Source: an uncultured Enterococcus sp. (GTDB taxonomy: Bacteria > Bacillota > Bacilli > Lactobacillales > Enterococcaceae). From it: a stretch of DNA of 50,767 nt. Shown piece by piece: positions 1-8,238 of the stretch. Each line of letters opens with the position of its first letter. The first letter of the stretch is position 1. The notes beneath the pieces are model-generated. The model ran no database searches and was not told the origin of the DNA. It worked only from the letters and a program-made list of their open reading frames with translations. The translations under genes were made by a program, and so were the position numbers. The stretch covers positions 1-50,767 of the forward strand of contig NZ_CAJYIS010000054.1 of the NCBI RefSeq assembly GCF_913775425.1, given 5' to 3'.

Positions 1-1
1 A

Positions 2-526
2 TACAATGCCCATAAACGCAATCCAAGCCAAACGAAAACCTATTGGCATTCTTTTGCAGCAATTTTTATTAGCACTTATATTACGTTGGGGATTTTATTA
101 CTGGCAGGTGCGGTATCTTTTATTCCCTCACAAATCGTACCAATCACGGGAATGATCGCTAGTAATTCAATGATTGCGATCGGCCTATGCTATCGTCAGT
201 TAGCTTCTCAATATGAAGATCAACGCCAACAAGTTCTAGAAAAATTAGCATTAGGAGCGTCGATTAAATTAGCTTCACAACCCATTTTACGACAAAGTAT
301 CAAAACGGCGATGCAACCGACGATCGATTCAGCGAAAACGGTGGGACTTGTGAGTCTGCCTGGAATGATGTCGGGATTGATTTTTGCTGGGCTTGATCCA
401 GTCCATGCCATCAAGTATCAAATCATGGTGATGTTTATGTTGCTATCGACAACAAGTTTAGGCTCAATCATTGCGGGGTATTATGCATATAAAACGTATT
501 TTACGAAAGACTATCAGCTAAAATAG
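2..526 (+). CDS. FetB/YbbM-type ABC permease, 3' part only
   Basis: The reading frame is open from the window edge, so only the last 174 residues are visible and the start lies outside. The protein is hydrophobic with about four membrane segments. The stretch PGMMSGLIFAGLDP, followed by a YQIMVMFMLLS segment, is typical of the UPF0014/FetB family. These are permeases of an ABC system linked to iron export and resistance to metal or oxidative stress in E. coli (FetAB). The partner ATPase FetA would be expected just upstream, outside the window. Family assignment is fairly secure; the substrate is inferred. Confidence 0.8.
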   Translation, partial: YNAHKRNPSQTKTYWHSFAAIFISTYITLGILLLAGAVSFIPSQIVPITGMIASNSMIAIGLCYRQLASQYEDQRQQVLEKLALGASIKLASQPILRQSIKTAMQPTIDSAKTVGLVSLPGMMSGLIFAGLDPVHAIKYQIMVMFMLLSTTSLGSIIAGYYAYKTYFTKDYQLK

Positions 527-537
527 TAGGAATTCCA

Positions 538-566
538 TTGCTTTTTTTAGACTGAAATTATAAGAT
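538..566 (+). promoter_or_regulatory. possible promoter for the ECF operon
   Basis: TTGCTT and TAAGAT are separated by 17 bp, about 45 bp upstream of the next start codon. Both hexamers are only moderate matches to the sigma-A consensus, so this is tentative. Confidence 0.3.
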
Positions 567-612
567 AGAAAAGAATTCATAAAAATAAACGCAGTGATAA
601 AGGAGAAGCGAC

Positions 613-1164
613 ATGTCAAAAGGATTTTCAGTGAAAACAGTCGTGGCAATCGGGATTGGTGCGGCAGTATATGTGATTTTAGGCCGTTTTGTAACGATTC
701 CAACAGGTATTCCAAATACGAACATTCAAACAACGTATCCTTTCCTAGCTTTAATGGCAGTTTTGTTTGGTCCCGTTGCCGGAGGATTGATCGGTTTGAT
801 CGGTCATGCGTTGACTGATTTTACAACGTCTGGTGCTCCTTGGTGGAGTTGGGTCGTTTGTTCCGGTATTTTAGGTGTAGTATTCGGTCTAGCTGGTCGT
901 AAGTTAGATTTGGCACACGGTGTCTTTGAGAAAAAAGGGATCATTTCATTTAATATTGCACAAATTTTAGGAAATCTAGTGGTTTGGATCATCATCGCGC
1001 CAACTTTAGATATCTGGATCTACAGTGAACCTGCTAGTAAAGTGTATACACAAGGGGTAATTTCAGCGCTAGTCAACATTCTATCTGTTGCCATCATTGG
1101 TACGATTTTAATGAAAGCTTATGCTGCAACGCAAACAAAACAAGGTAGTCTAAAAAAAGATTGA
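613..1164 (+). CDS. ECF transporter S component, UPF0397 family
   Basis: A 183-residue membrane protein with about five hydrophobic segments. It would be the substrate-binding S component of an energy-coupling-factor importer; UPF0397 proteins usually sit next to a duplicated ATPase and a T protein, as here. The segment [19 protein letters not shown] is a hallmark of these S components (small residues for helix packing, then H and D near the binding pocket). A good RBS (AAAGGAG) precedes the ATG. The substrate cannot be read from the sequence; a vitamin-like cofactor is the usual expectation. No riboswitch was seen upstream that would name it. Confidence 0.85.
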   Translation: MSKGFSVKTVVAIGIGAAVYVILGRFVTIPTGIPNTNIQTTYPFLALMAVLFGPVAGGLIGLIGHALTDFTTSGAPWWSWVVCSGILGVVFGLAGRKLDLAHGVFEKKGIISFNIAQILGNLVVWIIIAPTLDIWIYSEPASKVYTQGVISALVNILSVAIIGTILMKAYAATQTKQGSLKKD

Positions 1165-1171
1165 TCTTGAG

Positions 1172-1216
1172 AAGCTGAAAACTCAGGACGAGTAACTGAG
1201 TTTTCGGCTCTTTTTT
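1172..1216 (+). terminator. hairpin with T-tract inside the ECF operon
   Basis: AGCTGAAAACTCAG pairs with CTGAGTTTTCGGCT (14 bp, one G-U) around a 9-nt loop, followed by C and six Ts. It lies between the S component and the ATPase gene, whose RBS follows within 10 bp. Partial termination would lower expression of the energising module relative to the S component. Confidence 0.75.
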
Positions 1217-1232
1217 AGGTAAAGGAGAACAG

Positions 1233-2936
1233 ATGAAAAAGCCTATTATTGAATTTAAACAGTTTACATTTCAATATTTTACGCAAGCAGAACCAACGCT
1301 ACAAGATATCGATGTTACGATATACGAAGGCGAAAAAGTTTTGGTAATTGGACCTTCTGGTAGTGGGAAATCCACTTTTGCTCATTGTATTAATGGTTTG
1401 ATTCCCAATCAATATGAAGGTGAAGCAAAAGGAGAATTATGGATCAACAATCGCCAAGTTTTTCAAGATTCATTATTTGATCGTTCTTTTGAAACATCGA
1501 CAGTGTTACAAGATACTGACGGTCAATTTATTGGTTTGACAGTGGCAGAAGATATCGCTTTTGCATTGGAAAATGACGAAAAACCCGTGACCTATATGAA
1601 GGAACAAGTACAAAAATGGGCAGAAATCGTTGATGTCGATCACTATTTAGCACATCGACCACAAGACCTTTCTGGTGGACAAAAACAACGGGTCTCAATG
1701 GCAGGAGTATTGATCAACGAAGCACCGATCTTGGTTTTCGATGAACCGCTTGCTAACTTAGATCCACAGGCTGGGCAAGAAGCGATTGCTTTGATCGACC
1801 AAATACATAAAGAAAATAAAACGACTATTTTGATTATCGAGCATCGATTAGAAGAAGTATTGACTCATGAAGTCGATCGTATCTTACTTTTTCATGAAGG
1901 TGCGATTGTAGCAAATGTAACACCAAATGAACTACTCGCATCGGCAACTTTAAGTGCATATGGTATTCGTGAACCCTTGTATATCAGTGCGTTAAAATAC
2001 GCGGGGGTTGATTTGACCACCTTGGACCAGTTGACACCTTTATCCAAAGTGTCTCATCCTTTAATTCATGAAAAATTGACGCAGTGGCAAAAGCAGTTAG
2101 ATGAAAAAATACAATCACAAGACACAAAGCCGCTATTAACCTTACGTGAGTTTAGCGCAGGGTATCTCAAAAATCAGCCTACTGTGAAACAAATCAGTCT
2201 GACGGTCAATCGTAAAGAACGTATCAGCATCGTTGGAAAAAACGGAGCCGGAAAATCAACGCTGATCAAAGCCATCTGTGGCTTTTTGCCAATTCAAGGA
2301 GAGATCATGCTAAACGGTTGTTCGATCAAACAAGCATCGATTAAAGAACGTGCGGACCACATCGGTTACGTGATGCAAAATCCTAATCAGATGATTTCAC
2401 AAAAAATGATCGTCGATGAAATTGCCCTAGGATTAGTGTTACGTGGTGTTGAAGAAAATGTAATCAAAGAAAAAGTCGACCGAGTATTAAAAATCTGTGG
2501 ACTGTATGCATTTCGTAATTGGCCGATTTCTGCACTTAGTTATGGGCAAAAAAAACGAGTGACTATCGCTTCGATTTTAGTACTAGAACCAGAAATTATT
2601 TTATTGGATGAGCCAACAGCTGGACAGGATTTTTATCATTATACAGAAATGATGCAGTTTATTGATCAATTATCCGAACAAGGCAACACGATTATTATGG
2701 TAACGCACGATATGCATTTGATGTTAGAATACACAGATCGGGTATTGGTGATCGATCAAGGGCAGTTGTTAGCGGATACGACGCCAGTCGATGTGTTGAC
2801 AGACAAGCTGTTGATCAAACAAGCATCGTTGGCTGAAACCAGTTTATTTACACTAGCCAAACAGTTTGAATTAAATGATCCAATCGCTTTCACGCATCAG
2901 TTCATTACACATGATCGGAAGGTACGTAAACAATGA
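1233..2936 (+). CDS. ECF transporter duplicated ATPase (EcfA1-EcfA2 fusion type)
   Basis: A 567-residue cytoplasmic protein with two complete ABC ATPase halves in one chain. The N half has Walker A GPSGSGKST at about residues 40-48, signature LSGGQKQR and Walker B ILVFDEPLANLD. The C half has Walker A GKNGAGKST near residue 335, a variant signature LSYGQKKR and Walker B IILLDEPTAGQD. It would supply the ATPase pair for the ECF importer formed with the upstream S protein and the downstream T protein. The RBS AAAGGAG lies 7 nt before the ATG. The stop overlaps the next start by 4 bp (ATGA), which suggests translational coupling. Confidence 0.9.
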   Translation: MKKPIIEFKQFTFQYFTQAEPTLQDIDVTIYEGEKVLVIGPSGSGKSTFAHCINGLIPNQYEGEAKGELWINNRQVFQDSLFDRSFETSTVLQDTDGQFIGLTVAEDIAFALENDEKPVTYMKEQVQKWAEIVDVDHYLAHRPQDLSGGQKQRVSMAGVLINEAPILVFDEPLANLDPQAGQEAIALIDQIHKENKTTILIIEHRLEEVLTHEVDRILLFHEGAIVANVTPNELLASATLSAYGIREPLYISALKYAGVDLTTLDQLTPLSKVSHPLIHEKLTQWQKQLDEKIQSQDTKPLLTLREFSAGYLKNQPTVKQISLTVNRKERISIVGKNGAGKSTLIKAICGFLPIQGEIMLNGCSIKQASIKERADHIGYVMQNPNQMISQKMIVDEIALGLVLRGVEENVIKEKVDRVLKICGLYAFRNWPISALSYGQKKRVTIASILVLEPEIILLDEPTAGQDFYHYTEMMQFIDQLSEQGNTIIMVTHDMHLMLEYTDRVLVIDQGQLLADTTPVDVLTDKLLIKQASLAETSLFTLAKQFELNDPIAFTHQFITHDRKVRKQ

Positions 2937-3760
2937 ATCAACAAACATTAGGGTATCACCCGGGCGAAACAGTCATCCATAATGTGAATGCAACAGCTAA
3001 ATTAGTTTTTTTATTAGTAACAACGATTGCCTGTATGACAACGTATGACACGCGCTTTTTATTCGTTATTAGTTTGTTTTCACTAGGTCTATTTAAATTC
3101 TCGAGTATCAAATGGCAACAAGTATCATTTGTAGTCAAATTTATCGCATTCTTTTCTGTTTTAAATTTAGTCGCAGTATATGTGTTCCAACCAATGTATG
3201 GAGTGCAGTTATACGGAAGCGAACATATTTTGCTAAATGGTTTCGGCCGCTTCAATTTGACACAAGAAGAAGTCTTTTATTTATTTAATTTATTGTTAAA
3301 ATATTTTTGTACGATTCCACTTACATTGATTTTTTTATTGACAACAAATCCAAGTTCATTTGCAGCTAGCTTAAATCAAATTGGCATCAGCTATAAAGTC
3401 AGTTATGCTGTTTCTTTAGCTTTACGCTATATTCCAGATATCCAAGAAGACTTTATGAATATCTCGCAAGCTCAACAAGCCCGTGGGTATGAAATGTCTA
3501 GAAAAGGAAGATTATCCCAGCGGATCAAAGGAACAGCACGTATCGTATTGCCGTTGATTTTTTCAAGTTTAGAGCGTATCGAAGTCATTAGTACAGCAAT
3601 GGAGCTCAGACGGTTTGGTCAGAAGAAAAAACGAACATGGTACGTTTCACAACCATTTAAAGCAATCGATTATATCGTGATTTTAGTTGCATTAATGATT
3701 CTTGCAAGTAGTATTGGCTTATTCATGGTAAATCATGGTCGTTTTTACAATCCGTTTTGA
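2933..3760 (+). CDS. ECF transporter T component (EcfT family)
   Basis: A 275-residue integral membrane protein with about five or six segments. It carries the two coupling motifs of EcfT proteins that touch the ATPases: QQARGYEMSRKG in the central cytosolic helix and AMELRRFG about 35 residues later. It would link the S component to the ATPases. The start codon overlaps the ATPase stop by 4 bp, so the pair is coupled. S, A-A and T genes lie in one direction, which makes a dedicated (group I) ECF system likely rather than one sharing a housekeeping module. Confidence 0.9.
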   Translation: MNQQTLGYHPGETVIHNVNATAKLVFLLVTTIACMTTYDTRFLFVISLFSLGLFKFSSIKWQQVSFVVKFIAFFSVLNLVAVYVFQPMYGVQLYGSEHILLNGFGRFNLTQEEVFYLFNLLLKYFCTIPLTLIFLLTTNPSSFAASLNQIGISYKVSYAVSLALRYIPDIQEDFMNISQAQQARGYEMSRKGRLSQRIKGTARIVLPLIFSSLERIEVISTAMELRRFGQKKKRTWYVSQPFKAIDYIVILVALMILASSIGLFMVNHGRFYNPF

Positions 3761-3799
3761 TGAGAGGATCCGTTCAAATATCAAGTGAAGTGGAGCGTA

Positions 3800-4549
3800 A
3801 TGATGATGAAACAAAAAACAAGCAGACCGTTTAGTATGTTCAAAAAAACAGCACAACACTTGTCGCTAGGATTAGCAGGGGTAGTTGCAATTTTTGGTGT
3901 TCGTCAAGACGAGCAAGTGATGGCATTAGAACATGAAAGTAAACACACCGGAAAGCAAAATGAAATCAAAATGGATACGCAAAAGCTATATATGTATCAA
4001 AAACAAACGAAGATTCCTGCAGTAACAGAACTCGCACAGAAAAAAACGCGGATCGTAGCTTCAGCACCTATTTCTTCAAATAATATAAAACAAGAATCAA
4101 CTGATGTTGGATCTCTTCAAAACAGTCAATCGACTAGTAATAGTCAAAGTGCGGTTCAATCGACGAGTTTGAAGACGATGGAGAGTACAAGTCAAAAAGC
4201 AAGCGAGTCTACCAGTACACATTCAGCAAACGATCTATCTCAAAAAAACAGTCAATTAAAAGTCAGTGAATCTCAAAGTCAAAAAATGAGTGAAACAAGC
4301 TCTTCCTCACTTTTGTTAGCAGAAGAAAAACAAAGTGGCTCGACAACTACTAGTGAATCTACAGCTTCTAGTAAATCAAGCAGTGAAAGCAACTATTCAC
4401 CTTTTGTGATGAGTGTGATGAACTCGCAGTCGCTTAGTTTATCGGTTAGCGAATCTTTAGTGCATCCTAATAGCACGAGTCAAGAGACGAGTGAACTGGT
4501 GAGTGATTTTTTACAAGACGATTTTGATCTTGATTTTTGGCTAAGCTAA
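3800..4549 (+). CDS. secreted Ser/Thr/Gln-rich protein of unknown function
   Basis: The preferred start is the first of three consecutive ATGs, because GGAG sits about 5 nt before it; a GTG 15 nt upstream is in frame but has no RBS. The 249-residue product has a basic N-terminus, a hydrophobic stretch LSLGLAGVVAIFG and a possible signal-peptidase site after VMA. About 180 low-complexity residues dominated by S, Q, T, E and K follow, with many STSQ/SES words. No LPXTG, LysM, WxL or transmembrane anchor is visible and the C-terminus is acidic (DDFDLDFWLS). Such sequence resembles the stalk of surface glycoproteins, but I recognise no family. It is followed at once by a strong terminator. Confidence 0.65.
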   Translation: MMMKQKTSRPFSMFKKTAQHLSLGLAGVVAIFGVRQDEQVMALEHESKHTGKQNEIKMDTQKLYMYQKQTKIPAVTELAQKKTRIVASAPISSNNIKQESTDVGSLQNSQSTSNSQSAVQSTSLKTMESTSQKASESTSTHSANDLSQKNSQLKVSESQSQKMSETSSSSLLLAEEKQSGSTTTSESTASSKSSSESNYSPFVMSVMNSQSLSLSVSESLVHPNSTSQETSELVSDFLQDDFDLDFWLS

Positions 4550-4583
4550 AGTTAGGGGAACCTTAACTTTAGCTTTTTTATTT
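4545..4583 (+). terminator. rho-independent terminator after the Ser-rich gene
   Basis: A 13-bp stem (GCTAAAGTTAGGG with CCTTAACTTTAGC, one G-U) closes on a GGAA tetraloop and is followed by T6. The stem begins inside the stop region of the upstream gene. Confidence 0.9.
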
Positions 4584-4625
4584 TTTAAGGAAAGTTTTAG
4601 TTATTCGTGAATTTTCGAACTTTTG

Positions 4626-4654
4626 TTGAAAAATAAAATATTTCTCGCTAAGAT
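4626..4654 (+). promoter_or_regulatory. promoter upstream of the M-box leader
   Basis: TTGAAA and TAAGAT are separated by exactly 17 bp. Transcription would start near 4661, roughly 25 nt before the riboswitch core, leaving an untranslated leader of about 260 nt. Confidence 0.65.
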
Positions 4655-4682
4655 AAGGAAGAATAGAAAATGAAAACTAAAT

Positions 4683-4892
4683 AAAACTTGTTAGGTGAGG
4701 CTCCTATACAAACATAAGCTATTGTTCAGAAACGTCGAAAGACGCCAATGGATGAAGCAGAAATTGTCGAATTAAGGCTTTTTCAAAATAGCTAAGGATA
4801 TTTCCTTTACGTTGTATAGTGCTAAAACTCGGACGAAGAGATTAGATGAAGTCGTAGTCAGCTCCTTGTTCGGTGGGGGACTGACTTTTTTT
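4683..4892 (+). promoter_or_regulatory. M-box (ykoK leader) Mg2+ riboswitch
   Basis: Conserved blocks of the Rfam ykoK/M-box family occur in order: TTAGGTGAGGCTCCTATA (from 4691), CAGAAACGTCG, AGACGCCAATGG (from 4740), a TCGAATTAAGGC segment and TATAGTGCTAAA (near 4815). The 3' side is an expression platform with a terminator at 4856-4892. The segment CGGACGAAGAG (about 4830) can pair instead with CTCCTTGTTCG inside the terminator (11 positions, one mismatch and two G-U), a plausible antiterminator. Known M-boxes switch off their genes at high Mg2+ and mostly precede Mg2+ transporters. Here the next genes are SEDS cell-wall polymerases. Confidence 0.93.
4856..4892 (+). terminator. expression-platform terminator of the M-box
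   Basis: AGTCAG pairs with CTGACT, extended by CTCC with the following G-rich stretch across a bulge, and is followed by T7. It lies 30 nt before the first SEDS start codon. Confidence 0.85.
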
Positions 4893-4921
4893 ATTGCGTT
4901 GAAGCATAAGGAGGTAGACAT

Positions 4922-6067
4922 GTGCGACGTGTAAAACAACTAGATTGGGTTTTACTCGTACCTTATTTAGTATTATCGATTATCGGGTTATTGGAAATTT
5001 ATAGTGCCAGTTCTTATCGCTTATTGGTAAATCATCAAGCGGCAACGAGTCTATTGATCAAACAATTCATATTTATGTTATTAAGTTGGTTTGTGATTGG
5101 GGTAACATATTCGTTGAAATTACGTTATTTTTTACAGTATCGCATCGCAAAAATTGGGATCATCGTATCATTAGTAACGTTGATCATGGTCAAAGTCGGT
5201 CTATTTGCGGTAACTGTCAACGGGGCACAACGCTGGTTGTCGATTTTTGGCTTTCAGTTTCAACCAGCTGAGCTAGCAAACTTAGCTTTGATTTTATATT
5301 TGGCTTATGTCTTTCGTTCGGCTACCTCAATTCCTAAAAAATTACTTCAAACAGTACTGATCGTCATTACCATGGCTATTCTTGTTTTATTTCAGCCAAA
5401 GATTGCTGGAGCATTTATGATTTTGTTTATTGCTGGGATGATGTTTTGGGCAGCTTTACTTCCTTTCAAAAAAGGGGCGATGATCGCAGGTGGAGCGACT
5501 TTAGGTCTGGTTCTAGTAGCTGGTGGCGTTTTATTTTTAGGAAGTCATGATCTATTACCTGGGATTTTTGCGCATGCATATGAACGGATCGCATTGGTTA
5601 AAAATCCTTTCTTAGATGAACATGGTTCGGGGTATCAAATGGCTAATTCTTATTATGCACTTTATAACGGAGGACTATTTGGACGTGGGATTGGTAACAG
5701 TATTACCAAAAAAGGATATTTACCAGAATCTGAAACAGATTTTATTTTTTCGATTTTAACAGAAGAGCTAGGATTAATCGTAGCGCTAGGTGTGATCTTA
5801 TTATTATTTGGTTTATGCTTACGATTGTTTCAACTGGCAACCAAAACGGCTAATCAACAAGCAGCGCTTATTTTATTAGGAATCGGCCTGCTGATTTTTT
5901 CGCAAACCTGTATCAATTTAGCGAGTATCTTAGGATTTATTCCCATGACGGGTGTGCCATTACCTTTTATTAGCTATGGCGGAACGAGTTATTTGATCTT
6001 ATCTTTTGCGATTGGATTAGCTTTAAATATTTCAGCGAATCAAAAGCGAGGTGGTTTAGATGCGTAG
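4922..6067 (+). CDS. SEDS peptidoglycan polymerase, FtsW/RodA family (copy 1)
   Basis: A 381-residue polytopic membrane protein with about ten segments. SEDS proteins polymerise lipid II into glycan strands together with a class B PBP. Family marks are FQFQPAELANLAL (usual QPSELAK) and SETDFIFSILTEELG, whose Asp aligns with the essential Asp of RodA, and the C-terminal PLPFISYGGTS. The start is GTG at 4922, 7 nt after AAGGAGG; an overlapping ATG at 4920 encodes only four residues. It overlaps the next SEDS gene by 8 bp. No PBP gene is adjacent. Expression should follow the M-box just upstream. Whether it is the division or elongation enzyme, or an accessory copy, cannot be decided here. Confidence 0.9.
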   Translation: MRRVKQLDWVLLVPYLVLSIIGLLEIYSASSYRLLVNHQAATSLLIKQFIFMLLSWFVIGVTYSLKLRYFLQYRIAKIGIIVSLVTLIMVKVGLFAVTVNGAQRWLSIFGFQFQPAELANLALILYLAYVFRSATSIPKKLLQTVLIVITMAILVLFQPKIAGAFMILFIAGMMFWAALLPFKKGAMIAGGATLGLVLVAGGVLFLGSHDLLPGIFAHAYERIALVKNPFLDEHGSGYQMANSYYALYNGGLFGRGIGNSITKKGYLPESETDFIFSILTEELGLIVALGVILLLFGLCLRLFQLATKTANQQAALILLGIGLLIFSQTCINLASILGFIPMTGVPLPFISYGGTSYLILSFAIGLALNISANQKRGGLDA

Positions 6068-7214
6068 CGCTCGTCGCAATGTTGAAAAAATAAACTATGC
6101 ATTGTTTTTACCGATTTTTTTATTGCTGCTGATCAGTGTTTGGGTTCAATATCAAGCAGCTGTATTAGATGGAAATCCAGTGAAATCGATTGTCATTAAA
6201 CAACTTATTTTTGCGATTGGAATGTTATGTATTTTATTTGGTTCAAGTTTGATTCCATTTCGCTTGTTTATCAAGTATGCATATTGGTTGTATGGATTAT
6301 CATTAATTCCGATGATGTTATTGCAGTTTTTTTATGATCCTACGATGTATCAGTTGACTGGAACGAAACGTTGGTTACATTTAGGACCGATTACATGGCA
6401 ACCTTCAGAGTTGGTGAAGATCACGTTTGTATTGGCTGTAGTATTACTGACGATCACCTTAAGGCAAGAGAAAGTCCGCTACACGTTAAAAGAAGATTTA
6501 ATTTATATGGCTAAAATTTTACTGCTCGCTTTGCCAACATTTTTACTGATGTTTTTACAAAGAGATTTTGGTACGAGTATCGTATTTATTTGGGCATTGA
6601 TGGCCATTTTTGTCATCGCAGGTGTTGATTGGCGGATTTTACTGACTGGCTTTTTAGGTGTCGCACTAGCAGCGAGTGCATTATTGTTGTTCGTATTTAC
6701 AAAATGGGGACAAGAAATCTTATATACGTTACATTTTAAAGAATATCAATTAGATCGAGTTCGTGCGTGGATCGATCCCTTTGCTTACAAAGATACGATT
6801 GCTTATCAACAGGTTCGTAGTATGTTAGCGACAAGTTCAGGTGGAGTCTTTGGTCAAAGTCTAGATGCCCAGTCGATCTATGTGCCAGTTAGAGAATCGG
6901 ATATGGTCTTTACAGTCGTAGCAGAACGTTTTGGATATTTAGGTAGTTGTGTGGTCTTGTTTACGTATTTTTACTTGTTCTATCAAATGATTATGACAGG
7001 ATTAAAAACTAATCAACGCGCCAGTTTGTATTATTGTGTAGGATTTATCTTTATTTTATTGTTCCAAGTATTTGAAAATATCGGTGCCGCTATTGGGATT
7101 TTGCCATTAACTGGGATCCCATTACCATTTTTAAGTCAAGGCGGGACTTCTTTGCTGACAATCGGGTTAGGGTTAGGGATCATTTTGGGGATGAAACCAA
7201 AACAGAATAACTGA
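6060..7214 (+). CDS. SEDS peptidoglycan polymerase, FtsW/RodA family (copy 2)
   Basis: A 384-residue polytopic protein of the same family as the gene before it but clearly divergent. It has ITWQPSELVKI, the catalytic-Asp segment VRESDMVFTVVAERFG and the C-terminal motif PLPFLSQGGTS. The extracellular loop region (ARFxDP-like VRAWIDPFA) is more RodA-like than copy 1. The start overlaps copy 1 by 8 bp, so translation is probably coupled and both genes share the M-box leader. Two SEDS genes back to back is unusual, since the housekeeping ftsW and rodA loci are normally separate; these may be an accessory pair used when Mg2+ is low. Confidence 0.9.
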   Translation: MRSARRNVEKINYALFLPIFLLLLISVWVQYQAAVLDGNPVKSIVIKQLIFAIGMLCILFGSSLIPFRLFIKYAYWLYGLSLIPMMLLQFFYDPTMYQLTGTKRWLHLGPITWQPSELVKITFVLAVVLLTITLRQEKVRYTLKEDLIYMAKILLLALPTFLLMFLQRDFGTSIVFIWALMAIFVIAGVDWRILLTGFLGVALAASALLLFVFTKWGQEILYTLHFKEYQLDRVRAWIDPFAYKDTIAYQQVRSMLATSSGGVFGQSLDAQSIYVPVRESDMVFTVVAERFGYLGSCVVLFTYFYLFYQMIMTGLKTNQRASLYYCVGFIFILLFQVFENIGAAIGILPLTGIPLPFLSQGGTSLLTIGLGLGIILGMKPKQNN

Positions 7215-7243
7215 TCATAGAGAAGATCTGAAAGGAAGAAAGA

Positions 7244-8143
7244 ATGAAAATTTTTCGTAGAGTACTTATTGGTGTTGTCGCAGTTGTATTTATAGTCGCA
7301 GGATATATTGGAATCGAATTTTTTATGGGGTACCAAGCAGCAAAAGAAGTAACCGGATCACAAACGAATGCTCCGAAAGTGGTCAAACGTAAAGATATCC
7401 CTGATATTTTACAAGTCGCATTAGTAGGATCTGATGCTCGTTCCCTAGATGAGAATGGCCGTTCGGATTCATTGATGGTCGGACAGTACAATCAAAAGAC
7501 CCACGATGCAAAATTGGTATCGATCATGCGCGATTCTTATGTCGATATCCCAGGGTATGGTGAAGATAAAATTAATGCAGCTTACTCATACGGAGGCTAT
7601 CCTTTATTACAAGAAACACTGAAAGATAATTTTGCGATGGATGTACCTTATTATGTGACGATTACATTTCAAAGTTTTATCGATTGTGTCAATGAGATTT
7701 TTCCGAATGGAGTGACGATCGATGCTGAAAAAGAAATGGAATTAGACGGTGTTGAGATTCATCCTGGAGTTCAAAAAATGGATGGCAATACGTTGTTACA
7801 ATATGCTCGTTTCCGTGAAGATGAAGAAGGTGATTTTGGCCGTGTGAGACGTCAACAACAAGTCGTAACGGCATTAGCAGATCAGGTAAAAGACGTCACC
7901 TCGATTTTGAAATTACCAAAGGCAGTTGGAAAATTGATGGGAAGTATTCAAACAAATCTACCGCAAAGCTTTTTAGTTGAATGCGGGTTGGATTTTGTTC
8001 AAGGAGAGGTAAAAGAGATTAATACATTATCTGTGCCTGTAGAAGGTAGCTGGGATTTCAATGACGATACCCCTTCTGGTAGTGTATTAGAACTTGATCT
8101 ACAACAAAATCAACAAGCAATTAAACAATTTCTAAATCAATAA
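7244..8143 (+). CDS. LytR-CpsA-Psr (LCP) family wall-polymer ligase
   Basis: A 299-residue protein with one N-terminal membrane helix (about residues 5-28) and an extracytoplasmic LCP domain. LCP enzymes move undecaprenyl-linked teichoic acid or capsule onto peptidoglycan. Motifs seen are VGSDARSLDENGRSDS, VSIMRDSYVDIPG, KINAAYSYGG and YARFREDEEGDFGRVRRQQQ, which supply the conserved Asp and Arg residues that bind pyrophosphate and Mg2+. It lies 30 bp after the second SEDS gene with no terminator between, so it is probably the third gene of the M-box operon. That fits an enzyme that needs Mg2+ and acts on new wall. Confidence 0.9.
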   Translation: MKIFRRVLIGVVAVVFIVAGYIGIEFFMGYQAAKEVTGSQTNAPKVVKRKDIPDILQVALVGSDARSLDENGRSDSLMVGQYNQKTHDAKLVSIMRDSYVDIPGYGEDKINAAYSYGGYPLLQETLKDNFAMDVPYYVTITFQSFIDCVNEIFPNGVTIDAEKEMELDGVEIHPGVQKMDGNTLLQYARFREDEEGDFGRVRRQQQVVTALADQVKDVTSILKLPKAVGKLMGSIQTNLPQSFLVECGLDFVQGEVKEINTLSVPVEGSWDFNDDTPSGSVLELDLQQNQQAIKQFLNQ

Positions 8144-8238
8144 TCTCCTTACAAGAATGATCGTCAAATGAATGGTGAGATTTAGTCTAGATAGCTTAAA
8201 CTAGACGTAGAGCTTAGTTATGTTTAGGAGGAATGAGC

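Noticed and set aside
4690-4895. T-box leader or other riboswitch before the SEDS genes
   Set aside because: No T-box TGGN antiterminator or specifier features; the conserved blocks match the M-box in order.
4920-4934. ATG at 4920 as the start of the first SEDS gene
   Set aside because: It opens a four-codon frame that ends at once; the overlapping GTG at 4922 leads into the SEDS protein.
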